This document shows, piece after piece, positions 38,015-50,167 of a DNA stretch of 64,000 nucleotides. Source of the stretch: Perca fluviatilis (lineage: Eukaryota; Chordata; Actinopteri; Perciformes; Percidae). Location of the stretch: positions 15,688,669 through 15,752,668 of the forward strand of contig NC_053126.1 in the NCBI RefSeq assembly GCF_010015445.1, written 5' to 3'. A model generated the notes under the pieces. That model saw only the letters and a list, made by a program, of their open reading frames with translations. It was not told the origin of the DNA and ran no database searches. Each line of letters begins with the position of its first letter. The stretch's first letter is position 1. The position numbers and the translations under genes were made by a program.

Positions 38015-40495
38015 ATGGGTAAAGATTACTACAAAGTGCTAGGAATAGCCAAAGGGGCCTCTGAAGATGAGATAAAAAAGGCGTACAGAAAACAGGCCCT
38101 GCGCTATCATCCCGATAAAAACAAGTCTCCCGGATCAGAAGATAAATTCAAGGAGATTGCTGAAGCCTACGATGTTCTCAGTGATGCCAAGAAAAAGGAC
38201 ATTTATGATCGCTTTGGAGAAGAAGGTAACTGAACACTTCTCCCCACAACTTGCATGTGGTGTAGCTAGTTTGTACCAGCAACGTTACTTTACTTCTCTT
38301 CTCTTTAGCCTTTAACTAGCTATGACTTTCCTATACAGGCCTGGAACTCATTTTTTGCACCTTGCTTTGCACTTAAGCACTGCTGTACTTCTTTTATCAT
38401 GTCGTATTTTACTAGATTTTATCCATTCTATGTATTCTATTTTTTTTTTTTACTTTATTTTTATTATTATCATTCAGTGGGTGTTATTTGTCATCTTAAT
38501 TCCCATTAATTATGTCTGTCTATTATTTTCATGTAAGGCACTCATGTAATGTTGATTGTAATTTATTTATTGTAAAACACTTTAATATACATTTCTTGTA
38601 TGAAAGGTGCTAAACAAATACAGTTACATTATTACATTTTCATACAACTTGTGATGTTATACTCTTCAGCAAACCATTCATTTGCACTTCATTTGAGTCT
38701 GTTAGATGTAGCCTGGTTGATGCATTAATGCATCCTCCTAATCGGTTATTGCTGTTTCTGGCATCTTTCTACACCAGTAACCACACAATGAGGAGGTGTG
38801 TGTGTGTGTGTGTGTGTGTTGGTGTGTGGGTGTGTGTACACAATAGGTGTAACTGGAGAACCTACTGGAAACAACGAGTTCTTGCCTGTCCTGTCAGTCT
38901 GTCACTGGAATAATAAGTCTGATTCAACCAGCCCAGATATGCACTGATTTGTGTCTTTTGGCAGGGTTACTGTCTACGTTCTTATGTGCAGGAATAGAGA
39001 CAGATGTGACTTTTAGGCGTTTTTAAAAAGTAACTTTCATTGCTAGCATCATGATTATTAGTATTCTTGCAACTAATTAATATTTTCTTCATAGGTTTAT
39101 ACATTGGATTTTTGTTGGGATTAAAAATCTACTGGTTAAAATTGAAAACATGCTCATAATTAGCATTTGTTAAATTCTAACTTAAATCCAGCAATATATT
39201 GTATTTTTTACTAGATTGCTGACAACATAGTACAGTTTCATTGGTTTATTCAGAAAAGCTTTAGTAATTAGGATAATTCTCTTTCTGCAGATACTTTCCT
39301 ACTAGACCCTGACCAATACTGGGTTTATTGAAGCAAATTCACATTTTAAAAGTTTAAAAAGTCTTATAACTTTATGCCATCCGATAATAATTTTTTAACA
39401 TAAGCACAATTTTTTGGAAACAATCAAACACACACACTTCTAACATGCAATTTATTGTTACTTATTATCTGACATTAGCTGAATATATTTGCCATTCTTG
39501 TATAGCGTGTAAGCTCTATTTCCTTCTGTTTGGCTCAGGATTAAAGGGTTCTGCTGGCGGTGGAGGTGGAGGTGGAGGACACAGCGGTCAGAGCTACAAC
39601 TACACTTTCCACGGAGACCCCCATGCAATGTTTACTGAGTTCTTCGGTGGCCGCAGCCCTTTCGATCATTTCTTCGCACAAAATGGGGAGGATGACATGG
39701 ACATCAACAATCCCTTTGCACCGTTTGGCATGGGAAGAATGCGTGGCATGGACGGGTTTCAAAGATCCTTTAAATCCCACCCAGGAGGCCTTCGCAGACC
39801 GCACGAGAAGAAGAAGGACCCATCTGTGATGCACGAGCTGAAGGTGAGCCTGGAGGAGGTCTTCTCGGGCTGCACCAAAAAAATGAAGATTTCCCGCAAG
39901 AGACTCAACCCAGACGGCTGCACAGTGCGCAACGAAGACAAGATCTTAACAGTCGACATCAAGCGTGGCTGGAAGGAGGGGACGAAAATCACCTTTCCCA
40001 AGGAGGGAGATGAAACTCCCAGCAACATTCCTTCTGACGTGGTGTTTGTAGTTAAAGATAAACCCCACCCGGTGTTCAGAAGAGAGGGCTCGGATATAAT
40101 CTATCCTGCAAAAATATCACTCCGAGAAGTAAGTGAAAACCCATGTCCCAGTAAATATCACTCAGACATTCATTTTTCGTTTGATGTACACAAAAAATAT
40201 AGCTTGTTTCAATGATATTTTGCGTAAAGATGTTGATTGTCATTCTCTCTCTGTCTTACTCCAGGCGTTGTGCGGATGCACAGTCAACGCCCCGACACTA
40301 GACGGCCGGACCATCACTGTGACCTCCAGAGATGTTGTCAAACCTGGAATGAAAAAGCGAATCGCTGGAGAAGGGCTCCCTCTATCCAAGTGCCCCGAGA
40401 AGAGGGGCGACATGATCCTGGACTTCACAGTGACATTTCCCGACAAACTGGGCCAAAGCACACGAGATGCACTCAAGCAGATCCTTCCACCATGA
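38015..40495 (+). CDS. dnajb1: DnaJ (Hsp40) subfamily B member 1, three exons
   Basis: Class B J-domain co-chaperone that delivers unfolded clients to Hsp70 and stimulates its ATPase in cytosol and nucleus. Exons 38015-38225, 39539-40128, 40265-40495 give 343 residues (human 340). J domain residues 1-70 with the HPD motif at 32-34; a Gly-rich linker just after the first splice; G/F region with [17 protein letters not shown]; two C-terminal beta-sandwich substrate domains ([20 protein letters not shown], then [17 protein letters not shown]); ends ALKQILPP. The start ATG is followed directly by the family MGKDYY. The internal CRISP-type cysteines and zinc finger of class A DnaJ are absent, as expected. 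A perfect three-unit heat-shock element lies ~320 bp upstream of the ATG. DNAJB4 is the closest alternative; neighbours and the linker favour DNAJB1. Confidence 0.94.
38226..39538. other. dnajb1 intron 1 with LINE-like tail and GT repeat
   Basis: About 38330-38640 reads like the 3' tail of a fish non-LTR element (ending TGTATGAAAGGTGCTAAAC AAATACAG), low confidence. A (GT)n tract lies at 38795-38840. The rest, to the AG at 39538, shows nothing recognisable. Confidence 0.45.
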
Positions 40496-41298
40496 CATGA
40501 AATGATAGAAGTTTGCCCCAAAAATCCAGCAACACAGTCCCCTGTGCAGTTTAGCTTGGACGATTGAGGCTCAGGGCAGATTTGGTATTCAGCTGTTTAA
40601 TTTTACCATCTGAATACCAAATCCATTTTCTTACCCAGCATCCAGTCAGTTTATTGAGTGTGTTAAGACTCGGAAACTTGACAGAGCAGCTTACTTTACG
40701 TTTCGTGTGTGTGTTTAGCGGAGTAACTGTGTTAAGTAATAGCCTGCTACAATGTCAGATTCAGGCATGAAAAGTATATAGTGTGTATACAGATAATGAT
40801 ACGAGTTGTCATGTTATAGGTTATGGTTTGGCTGCAAGGAGACGAGTGTATTTTAAGTTCACTTGGGATTGTAATAAACTACATGAGGATTTGTTTTCAC
40901 AGCAGCAGATTTTGGGAGTGCTTAAAGGGAGCACGCAGCCAGCTAATTAACAATCCTCAGGTAGTTTTGAACTACATTACTCAACAGGACATTATTTTTA
41001 GTTGCTTTTAGATAACGTTATGGCAGTGTGGATCCTAAAGGCCTTTTTATGGTTGTGCGTAGAATCAACGGTGTACCCCCGCAGACCCCTATGCGTCTAC
41101 GCCGTAGCCTGATGTGCACCTTTCGAAAAATGTTACTACATGTCGCAGCGACACACGTCACTCGGCCGTGGCTTGGTAGCGTTGCATTTCTCCCCGACTC
41201 ATTTCCTGGTTCTCCTTCTCCATAAACAACATGAAATCAAGAAGAGGGTGAACTTTTCCTGCTACAGATTTCCCACCTTGGTCAGAAAACACAGGGGT

Positions 41299-41327
41299 GT
41301 CTCTAGAGTCACTATGACTCTAGAGAC
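41299..41327. repeat. Palindrome, 12-bp stem and 5-base loop
   Basis: GTCTCTAGAGTC, ACTAT, GACTCTAGAGAC. Shares its core with the longer palindrome 62 bp downstream. Confidence 0.95.
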
Positions 41328-41360
41328 ATAGTGCCTCCGCACAACTGTAAACACATGCCG

Positions 41361-41407
41361 GCGAGTACTGTCTCTAGAGTCACTATGACTCTAGAGACAG
41401 TACTCGC
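41361..41407. repeat. Perfect palindrome, 21-bp stem and 5-base loop
   Basis: Left arm 41361-41381 and right arm 41387-41407 are exact reverse complements around ACTAT; the outer part is GCGAGTACT/AGTACTCGC and the core GTCTCTAGAGTC repeats the palindrome at 41299. Confidence 0.95.
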
Positions 41408-42115
41408 TCCGAAGCTAATCGCCGTCACTCTCTCCGTTCTCACCCACTCTCCACACACAGACACATGCCGGCTCGACGCACACACCAGCGCACAAGTATA
41501 AACATCAGGCCACTTAGGTAGGCTATGGCGAAAGCTCTGCGTGGAGCCTCCGCACAACTGTAAAACAGGCATAAGAGGTAATCTGATCCTTGGTATTGGC
41601 ATCAATACTGACTTTCTGAAGAGGAGCAGTATCAGCCGGATGTGACCGATCAACGTTAAATATACTTTTCTTGTCAACTCAGCGTTTCAGTCATCTACAC
41701 TCAGTCACAGCTGGCCGCCAGTTTTCACAGCCACAATCTCATAAACTGACTAGAAGAATATCATTTCAATATGCACAAGCCTAAAAATAATGACAATGTA
41801 TTAATAGATGTCTCCAGTTATAATTAAGAAGAGATATTAACTTACATTTATGTAACCTTACGTACGATGATTCATACGAGTTACAGATTTCAAATTTAGG
41901 AAAGAAAGCACTGATGAGATATGCATCATCAGATTTCTGAGTTTAGGTATCAAATTGCTATTTGGAGAATTTTTTTGGATTGGTGTATTGATAGTGTTTA
42001 GGATGGCACACCTTACAAAATATCTTGTTTATTCGGGACTACACAGCTTATTACTACCTATGTAAAATATCTGTGGTAACTTTTTGTGCCAAATAATTGA
42101 AACTATGTAATTGTA

Positions 42116-42120
42116 GTGTG

Positions 42121-42188
<68 letters not shown>
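42116..42188. repeat. (GT)n followed by a poly-T run
   Basis: About 10 GT units then about 53 T. No target duplication or SINE body next to it was seen. Confidence 0.95.
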
Positions 42189-42189
<1 letters not shown>

Positions 42190-43241
42190 TGCTACAAGTA
42201 TGTTGAGAGCATGTGTGTATCCTGTTATGTTTGACTGACAAACTACCAAAAGCTATTTACTGCATCTGTACCCTTTGCATACAGTATGTACCATGTTTCT
42301 GCCAGTGAGTTTATTTCTTCTTCTTTTTGACCCAACATGGCATCAGTCTGATCCCCGCTAAATATTGCAGACTGAGATATGAAAATAAGTTTAAATACCT
42401 GACCTAAATGCCTGCAGAATATATTTTTGTTGAATTATTTTGTCTTATACGCTCTCGTACCTGAGAGCATCCGCACCAAGATGTACATCATCTGGAAATA
42501 TGGAATTTAAAAGTTCAGTAGGAATCTTAAGAAAATATATATAGAACTCAGAGGCATATTTAGCCCTGTGCACCTTGACTGTAGTGATGATGGATGTTAG
42601 TAAATCAGTTGGTTTATTTTCACATTATTTAGTATTTTTAGTGTTGACTGCTCCTGCTGGAGTTTTAAGTTTCTAACATGTGGTTTAACATGAATGTAGA
42701 GATGTGTAATCTCTGTAATGTGTATGTTTTTCTTGCCAACATTTTCCTTTTTTAAGGGAAAAGGGTGTACACATCTTGTTTTATCTCTGGTTTATGTTTT
42801 GAAATGCCTCAGGTTGGCATTCAAGATATTTTGATTTTTAACAACCAAGCTTTTTCGAATTGATAGTGGGGTGGACATCTTTAATAGACCCTCCCTATGC
42901 TGTGATGATTTGCATTTCCACATTAAAAGAGACCGGCAAATATCTAATCAAGTATGGCCTACATGTTTGAGTTATTGAGGACATTTTAGCGATTAAAGCA
43001 TTGAAAGCTAATTTCATGGTAGTCAACATATTACTATTTAATATCTTGTGAACAGATTTGAAACTTAAAGATTCAAGAAAAGTTTTCCTTTCCTATGTAT
43101 GCAGTGCTTTTTATTTATTTTTTACAAAATGTTTAATTGCACAAAAAGGTGAGATTCAAAGTTAATGTCTAACTGTTGTATGCAACATGGTCTTGTAAAA
43201 AAAAATTCTTCTATTTACTGTAGTGTACTGTACGCTCAGCA

Positions 43242-43243
43242 TC

Positions 43244-43276
<33 letters not shown>
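43242..43276. repeat. (TTA)n microsatellite
   Basis: About eleven uninterrupted TTA units in intergenic DNA. Confidence 0.95.
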
Positions 43277-43277
<1 letters not shown>

Positions 43278-43979
43278 TTACTTTACCAAATACATTTTAA
43301 AATTGATATGTGAGCTTCACAAGCCTAGTTGGTTTTGATTTAAACAATCGTGTATACACTGTCCTATTAGTCCCGGTGCGATACTACATTGAGTAGTTTT
43401 TCTATTTTATTTGGAAGGTTTTAACCAGAAGTGTGACCATGCTATTGTGTCTAAATTGACACCGGTGCTGTTTGAGCCATTCTAAAGAGGCTAACAAGCA
43501 ATTTACAGTATAATTTTCTTTTTTTTTACTCATATTAAAAAGAATAGAAAAAATAAACTATGTCCACACGCTGGACACAAAAAGAAGTAGGTATGTTAAG
43601 AAGTAGGGGAACAAAACGGAAGTAGCAAGTAACAACAAGCAGGCTTAGAATTAAACAGCAACCTAAACAGAACTTGTCACATTATGGGGAAGCATCCAAC
43701 TGGTTTTTGTGATCATTGAGGTACCAGAAACTGTAGAGCATGTGTTGGTTGCAGGACATGTGTATCAGAGTGAACATGCTGAAAGAAATGAACCCAACAT
43801 AATGGAGTGTGGGGAAGTGAACAAGGCTCATCAGGAAGATGCTTGATTAGCTTCCCAATGAGAACAGGTCTGGTGAGAAACAATTGTCACATTGGACAAT
43901 GTAGGTCGCTAGGAGTAAACTAACTCCAGAAGATGGCAGTAGTGCTACATTAAGGATCCAAGCTGCCGTTAAATCTCAA

Positions 43980-44271
43980 AGAAGAAGAAGAAACACCGGA
44001 ACGTGAACTGGGGGTTTCTTATATGTCTATGGGGTTTACGAGGAAACCTGAACGCATCAGTGTTTCACCCCTGCTGGGCATAAATCAACAGCAGACAGAG
44101 ACGGGATTTACCTACAATCTACCCAGGCCAAGTCGACCTGTCAGGAGCAGCAAAACATATTGGACTTTCGCTGCAAGCGCATATATTTTGACAACTCACA
44201 GCAGCACCGTTAGCAGGCTAAGCTAGCAGGAAGAGCTGCCGGCAGTTGGCTAAAACTTAACGTTACTCCGG
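43980..44271 (+). other. Probable gipc1 promoter and 5' non-coding exon
   Basis: Sequence becomes GC-richer and ends at a good donor (CTCCGG/GTAAGA at 44272). The paired acceptor TTTTTACAG is at 44841, opening the exon that carries the gipc1 ATG. The transcription start is not fixed. Confidence 0.4.
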
Positions 44272-44841
44272 GTAAGAATAACTGGCCTTCCATACTCCCT
44301 TCTGTTCACATTCAGCGACCATAGTTGAGCTAACGTCAGCTAGCTAACTAACCTCAGCTGTTCAAGGCTCTTGAAATGGTCACTCTTATAATTTCGGGAT
44401 TAACAGTCACTGATTTAGCTTACTTCCGTTTGTAGAAGGTACATGCTTAGCTAGTTGTCAGTGTTTGTGTTGCTAGAAGAAGTGAAAGATGTGTGGAAAA
44501 TGTGCTTCACAGCTAGCAGCTAACATGAGCTCTAACGTTATCTTTTATTTTTTAATTTTTAATTTAACCTTTATTTAACCAGGAAGAAACTCGTTGAGAT
44601 TAAAAATCTCTTTTTCAAGAGTGTCCTGATGTCCTGACTGTCCACGCTAAGGTATAGCTAGTTAAAGTATCGCTAATGTATCATTCAAGAAGAGCTAATC
44701 AGGCAGTGCTAATGGAAACCAACATGATGTACTATTTCGAGGAGACGTAATGGCAAAGCATGTTTAAACTGCTGGTATAACCGAGATGTCACTGCTTTGG
44801 TAAATGTATGACAATTAAAGGGTTTGTGTCTCTTTTTACAG
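44272..44841. other. gipc1 5'UTR intron
   Basis: Contains at about 44560-44625 a block (AACCTTTATTTAACCAGGAA, GAGATTAAAAATCTCTTTTT) that I recognise as a common fish interspersed repeat of unclear class. No coding exon. Confidence 0.4.
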
Positions 44842-45103
44842 CTGGAGACCACCCACTGCAGGCTGCTGGACTTGACAGATCCAGCTATGTAAGCTGCTCT
44901 GATGTGTGGACTTCACATCCATTCAGCGCCTGGTTGAGACAGCTTTCAAACTGGTCTGGATGACCACACTATAACGCTGACATAAACATCCAACAGACCT
45001 GCAGCTCATTTTGCTGAACAGGTGTATGTTGGACTGGATTGTAGCATAACTCCCCAGAGCAACCTCCTCCCTCCCTTCCCTTTGCTCTCCCTCTAGCACT
45101 ACT
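44842..45103 (+). other. gipc1 5' untranslated region (start of coding exon 1)
   Basis: Runs from the acceptor at 44841 to the ATG at 45104, ending in a CT-rich leader. Inferred from the splice pair only. Confidence 0.5.
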
Positions 45104-47278
45104 ATGCCTCTGGGTTTGGGAAGAAGGAAGAAGGCGTCTCCGTTAGTGGAGAACGAGGAAGCGGAGCCTATCCGAGCAGGTCTCAATGTGCCAGGTATGG
45201 ATGGCCTAGATGGAGGTGTTGTCGGGCTGGGAGAAAGTGCCACCTCTGAAGGTCTGCCGCCTCCACCCAGCAGCATGCGACCTCGCCTCATCTTCCACAC
45301 TCAGCTTGCTCATGGCAGCCCCACTGGCCGCATTGAGGGCTTCAGTAATGTGCGGGAGCTCTATGCCAAAATTGGTGAGGCTTTTGGAATACCGCCATCT
45401 GAGGTGAGGCACTCTACTGATTGTGTACGGTGTGAGGAGAAAGCATACTGGTAAATCTTAATGGTTTGTTGTCTCCCTCCACAGGTTATGTTTTGCACAC
45501 TGAACACTCACAAGGTGGACATGGATAAGCTGTTGGGAGGCCAGATTGGGCTAGAGGACTTTATTTTTGCCCACATTAAAGGACAGCGAAAGGAAATAGA
45601 GGTGTTCAAAGGAGAGGATGCACTGGGTTTGACGATCACTGATAATGGAGCTGGCTATGCTTTCATCAAGGTGAGAATTGTTGAAATAGAGCAGAACATT
45701 GATGTCTTTTGACTCAAGGATCCACAGGGGAAGGCGGGACTCTGGACTATATTAGGAAATAATTTCTGCACTGAATATGAAATGTGAATAGATTGCACGT
45801 GACGGGGAGAGAGTGATGAACTGGATAGTGTTTTACATATTTTGAGTTTTGCTGTTTTTTTAGAGAATACGCGAGGGGAGCGTCATCCACCAGATACAGG
45901 TCATCAACGTGGGTGATATGATCGAGTCGATCAACGGCCATCGCCTGATTGGGTGTCGACACTATGAGGTGGCCAAGATGCTAAAGGAGCTGCCTAAAGG
46001 GAAGGAGTTCACGATCAAGCTGGTGGAGCCTCTCAAGGCCTTTGGTAGGTCTGGGAGGAGGAGTCATCTGAGAGACAGGCTTAATCGTGATATTAGTTTT
46101 TTTCTGCTCCACAATCTCCCAACGTGATGTGACCGCACAACATGCTCCCCAACTTCTGTCATCTGTTCTCTCTGTACAATCTCTCAGCACACTCTGTGCA
46201 TGTGGCTATGAAAGCAGTATTTAAGTCTAGATCTCATTGTGTTTTAGTCGCCATACTACATGTTCTTTACACCTACTTTAGATTTTCAGTTCTGCATCCT
46301 GATTTATAGTTGGTGAAATTTTATTGCATAAAACTAATGGAATGAGTGCCCTTGCAGCACATTACATGTCATTTAGCAGACACTTTTATCCAAAGCGACA
46401 TACAATTGCTATATATGTCAGAGGCCTCTGGAACAACTAGGAGTTGAGTGTCTTCTCAGGGACACATTGGCTGATGTATTGCAGTGGGAATTGAACCCAA
46501 GTCTCCCACACCATAGGCATGTGTCGTATCCACTGCGCCACCCCCATACACAACATACATAGATAACACAGTATGGCATTAAGTAATGTAGGGATTGAGT
46601 TTGTCTAAAGAGGTTTGGGGTGCATAATGTGCAGCACTACGAAAGCTGGAGAATAACAGGGGGAAATCAGATTTGTACGACTGTACAAAGTGTTTAGGGA
46701 TCTCTTTGACCGTTGTGCGTAGATATGATCGGCCAGCGGTCTGGAGGGTCAAGGTCAGCATCAGGGGTTCAGCTGGGGACCGGCAGAGGAACTCTACGGC
46801 TACGCTCTAAAGGTCCTGCTACTGTGGAGGAGCTGGTGAGTGTTTTTACAACACCTGTGGACTAATAACGGGCCTCTATTGTTTAGAAAACATAATGCTG
46901 TTGCATTGCCTGAGTCTGTGCGTTTGATTTTTTTTTTCACTCCAGCCCTCTGCATTTGAGGAAAAGGCCATTGAGAAGGTGGATGACCTGCTTGAGAGCT
47001 ACATGGGAATCAGAGACAGCGAGCTAGGTAAGTGCATGTTTGTTGGCTCTACAGGTGTCAGAATTGGTTGGTACAACTAGCTGTTTCGTGTTCACTAAAC
47101 GTTCTCTACTCTCTTTGTCTCCTTAGCGGCTACCATGGTGGAGCTGGGAAAGGACAAAAAGAACCCTGATGAGTTTGCCGAGGCTTTAGATGAAACCCTC
47201 GGGGACTTTGCCTTCCCAGACGAATTTGTTTTTGACGTCTGGGGTGCCATCGGCGATGCTAAGGTTGGCCGAGTGTAA
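45104..47278 (+). CDS. gipc1: GAIP-interacting protein C-terminus 1 (PDZ adaptor), six coding exons
   Basis: Cytoplasmic endosomal adaptor whose PDZ domain binds receptor C-termini and whose GH2 domain recruits myosin VI. Exons 45104-45403, 45485-45670, 45864-46044, 46723-46835, 46946-47027, 47127-47278 sum to 1014 bp, 337 residues (human 333). Seen: N-terminus [22 protein letters not shown]1 region ([36 protein letters not shown]), PDZ from about residue 130 with carboxylate loop ALGLTIT, then [29 protein letters not shown], and GH2 with [15 protein letters not shown]; ends [17 protein letters not shown]. The ATG is in the second exon of the transcript; a likely 5'UTR exon ends at 44271. Downstream of dnajb1 on the same strand, as in human. 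GIPC2/3 are less similar at the N-terminus. Confidence 0.95.
46355..46548 (-). mobile_element. tRNA-derived SINE in gipc1 intron 3
   Basis: Read on the minus strand it starts with a tRNA-like head: A-box region GTGGCGCAGTGGATACG and B-box region GGGTTCAATTCCCAC. It ends with CGCTTTGGATAAAAGTGTCT and GCTAAATGACATGTAATG, the tail shared by many fish SINEs. Inserted antisense to gipc1 between exons 3 and 4. No clear target duplication. Confidence 0.8.
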
Positions 47279-48840
47279 CCACAAAAAGTAACAGCGCAGA
47301 CCAACTGTTTGCATGACCCCCCCACAACGTTCAGCACTACTAGGAAACACAACACTACCGTCATGAGTTTGTTTTAATTCCAGTGTATACTGCTATTATT
47401 TTTAATTTAGAGTGTACCCTTTTGGGAGACTGCCTAGACAAAGAGAATAATGGCAGTTAGTGGAAGAAGAAAAAGGTGACTCTGATGACTTCCCAAGTGC
47501 TTTTATTTGTCTTCCAGCTTTTTTTTTTTCTTCCAGAAACTACAAGCACGCTGATGAGCATTCCCTTTGACCTGCATGTCATTGTTGTAGTTGCTGGCAG
47601 TGGAACAAATACAGCACAAGTCTCTAATATGGGAGAAATGAAAGACAACCGCTAATACAAAGTAAATCTTTGATACTTAACAAACAAAATGTGATATTTT
47701 TTTTTTCTTTCCACATTGCACTATGTTGCACTGCGCTGTAAACCAACAACAGACGTGAACAGAGATTGCGCTGTACCTCACCCGGTGAGCGGCACAGTAG
47801 TTGCACATTACAAGGCATCGGCCTCCCTGAGTTAGTCTTGTCCTGAACCACTCGCTGTTACAGTTATGGATCCGTTTAACAAGCATGTGCTGTATCTCCT
47901 TAATGATTTCTGCTGTTTTTTTTAGTCTTTGTTATTTTGGGTAAAAAACGATTGTAGTCGCTAAAGGGTCATAGTAACATGTAGCTTGCTGACTAAACGA
48001 TCAGTGGTGTTCGTTCACCTTTTAACACACTCCATGCTGTAATGAAGTTACCGGCAGGATATTCCAGTCTTACTTTCGTACATTTGACAGTGTTTCAGAG
48101 AATTGGTGACAATTGACCTTTTTCGGAAGGTGGGGATGAGAAGCAGATTGGGTTGTGGGTTGTGTTGTGTCTTTATATATATATTTTTTTTTTATATCAC
48201 TAGTGTTTTTATATAAAGTGATGTGTTGTCTATTTTAAAACCGGGTTTGTGTAATGGATGGTTTTGATCTTGTGTTGCAACTACTTTATTTTGAAGCATT
48301 ACAGAAGGCAGTATTAAACAAGAGAAAGTCATGAGATGGAGTAGTTGTGTAAAAAGGAAAATGAATCTGTTGAGAACAAAATGCCTTCATTTCTTCTCAT
48401 TTCATGCATTTTATACATTTTTGTTAGTATGCATTCTGGTGCTGAAAAATCAAGTATCCTGTCATTGGCGCAAATACCAAACTACTTCCTTCACGTGTCA
48501 CAGTGACTTGTGTTCATAGAGAGAGAAAACGGGCAATGCTGCACCAACTACTCTGCGGAGGTAAACTTGTCTTAAAAAAAAAAATGTTTTGGTGTTAACC
48601 TTTTCAGTATATCCAAATGTATGAAGCTATTTTGTAGTTTTGTTTCATTCTTCAGAGTTAATGAATATCTAAATGTAATGAAACTGATGCTAGAACACTG
48701 TAACACTGAGAAGAACACATTATTTTGATGGCTTTGTATTACACTGTTGTCAATGTCCTATTATATTGCAATAATAACATTGACATGGCAGTCCTTCCTG
48801 TTTGGTCTTTCCTAAACACAACACAATGCTCTGCAGTTTT
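47279..48840 (+). other. gipc1 3' untranslated region and downstream
   Basis: No coding exon. No canonical AATAAA was found; an ATTAAA variant lies near 48313. T- and A-runs near 47520, 47700 and 48185. Confidence 0.4.
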
Positions 48841-49335
48841 AAAGGTCCCATGTCACTTTGAGGTGTTTTAACATTAATATGAGTTCCCCCAGCCTGCCTA
48901 TGGTCCCCCAGTGGCTAGAAATGGCGATAGGTGTAAACCGAGCCCTGGGTATCCTCCTCTGCCTTTGAGAAAATGAAAGCTCAGATGGGCCGATCTGGAA
49001 TCGTCTCCTTATGAGGTCATAAGGAGCAAGGTTACCTCCCCTTTCTACGCTTTGCCCGCCCAGAGAATTTGGTTTCATTTGAGAGGGACATCATGGCTTT
49101 CAAACGAGCAAAATGGCAGTTGGTCAAGGCAACACCCCCACTCTCCACCTTGCCCCCCCCCTCCCCCTCTATCCTCCTGAATAGCTGCAGACACAGAAAT
49201 GGCACATACTAAGGAAAGCTCACTGTGGGACTGGCTCTAGTGGCTGTAATTTGGGAAAGAGACTTCAGATACAGTATTAGGGGACCACTAAGGTCTATAT
49301 AAAAGCATCCAAAGAGCACATGTCATGGGACCTTT
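48841..49335. mobile_element. Inverted-repeat transposon (MITE), 495 bp, copy 1
   Basis: Starts AAAGGTCCCATGTCA and ends TGTCATGGGACCTTT, a perfect 15-bp inverted repeat. The body (CTAGAAATGGCGATAGG, AAAGCTCAGATGGGCCGA, TATGAGGTCATAAGGAGC, AATGGCACATACTAAGGAAA) recurs at 62204-63572, where it is interrupted. No transposase frame. Confidence 0.88.
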
Positions 49336-50167
49336 TTAAGATGGGATTATATTCAAACATAACACTGGTTTGGTGTGTCAAAATATGTTTTTAGATCAGA
49401 TGATTTAACACTTGTTAGCTGCTCTCTGTTTGTGTGTGTGTTTAAAAAGGGAGAGACAATGCTGTGATCCGCTGGAGTGTTTTCCAACATTCACGGAAAC
49501 CACCCCTGGCTGTTTGTTTCTTCTCACTCCTGTGTCCTCCTGAAATATATATGACATTTAATGAGATATCACTTTGACTGTCAGCAGGCCATCAAGAGGT
49601 AATGTAAATAATAGATACACCTCAGTAAACTTGATAGTGCTAGTCAAGCTCAGCGGGGTCACCTGCAGGCCTTTGTCCCAGTTCAACACTGAATATCTTT
49701 TGCAGTAGGTTTAGATTATGAATGTCGCCAGGAAGTCTTTGCAGCTGTTTTTGAGTTCTGTTTACCTTCTTCCATCACCTGTGTCTTACAGCCATATTTC
49801 ATATGTTTGTTCTTTTCACTCAAAAATAGGCCAAAAACTGCCAGAGCACTTTCAGCAACATTCTTGTTTTGTATTATAAAGAAGAAAAACGTTGCCTTTT
49901 TGGCTCCGCTGGAGTCTGCCCTGTTTCACAGAGCCTTGTTGTGGCTGACCGATGAGGGGTAATGACATGTCCTTTATTTACTTCAAGTGAGGTAAACCTG
50001 TTCTTCAAGTCCCTGTTGATGTATAACCCTGGCTGCTTATTAACAGTGTCCAGATTACTCTGTGGACTCACTGCAGTCAGACAGGAGCACCTTTTTCCAA
50101 ACTGTACTTTCTGCAACAAACAACCACAGCTATAAAAGCAGACCCCCTGCCAACACAGGAACCAGCC
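49336..50167. other. gipc1-TRIM intergenic region and TRIM leader
   Basis: No gene or clear repeat. The last ~120 bp before the TRIM ATG is probably 5'UTR; no promoter motif was recognised with confidence. Confidence 0.4.

Larger units (their letters stand above)
41040..41511. mobile_element. Possible inverted-repeat DNA element containing palindromes
   Basis: Left GGCCTTTTTATGGTTGTGCG and right (reverse) GGCCTGATGTTTATACTTGT are roughly matching inverted ends. The interior is CpG-rich and holds two related palindromes. GCCTCCGCACAACTGTAAA occurs at about 41332 and again just outside at 41546. Borders are weak. Confidence 0.35.
40496..43979 (+). other. dnajb1 3'UTR and dnajb1-gipc1 intergenic region
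   Basis: A candidate AATAAA at 40873-40878 would give a ~380-bp 3'UTR; usage is not certain. Beyond it: a repeat-like block 41040-41511 with palindromes, a (GT)n-(T)n tract 42116-42188 and a (TTA)n tract 43242-43276. No coding exon seen. Confidence 0.45.

Noticed and set aside
39541..40028. Minus-strand frames over dnajb1 exon 2
   Set aside because: Antisense shadows of a conserved coding exon.
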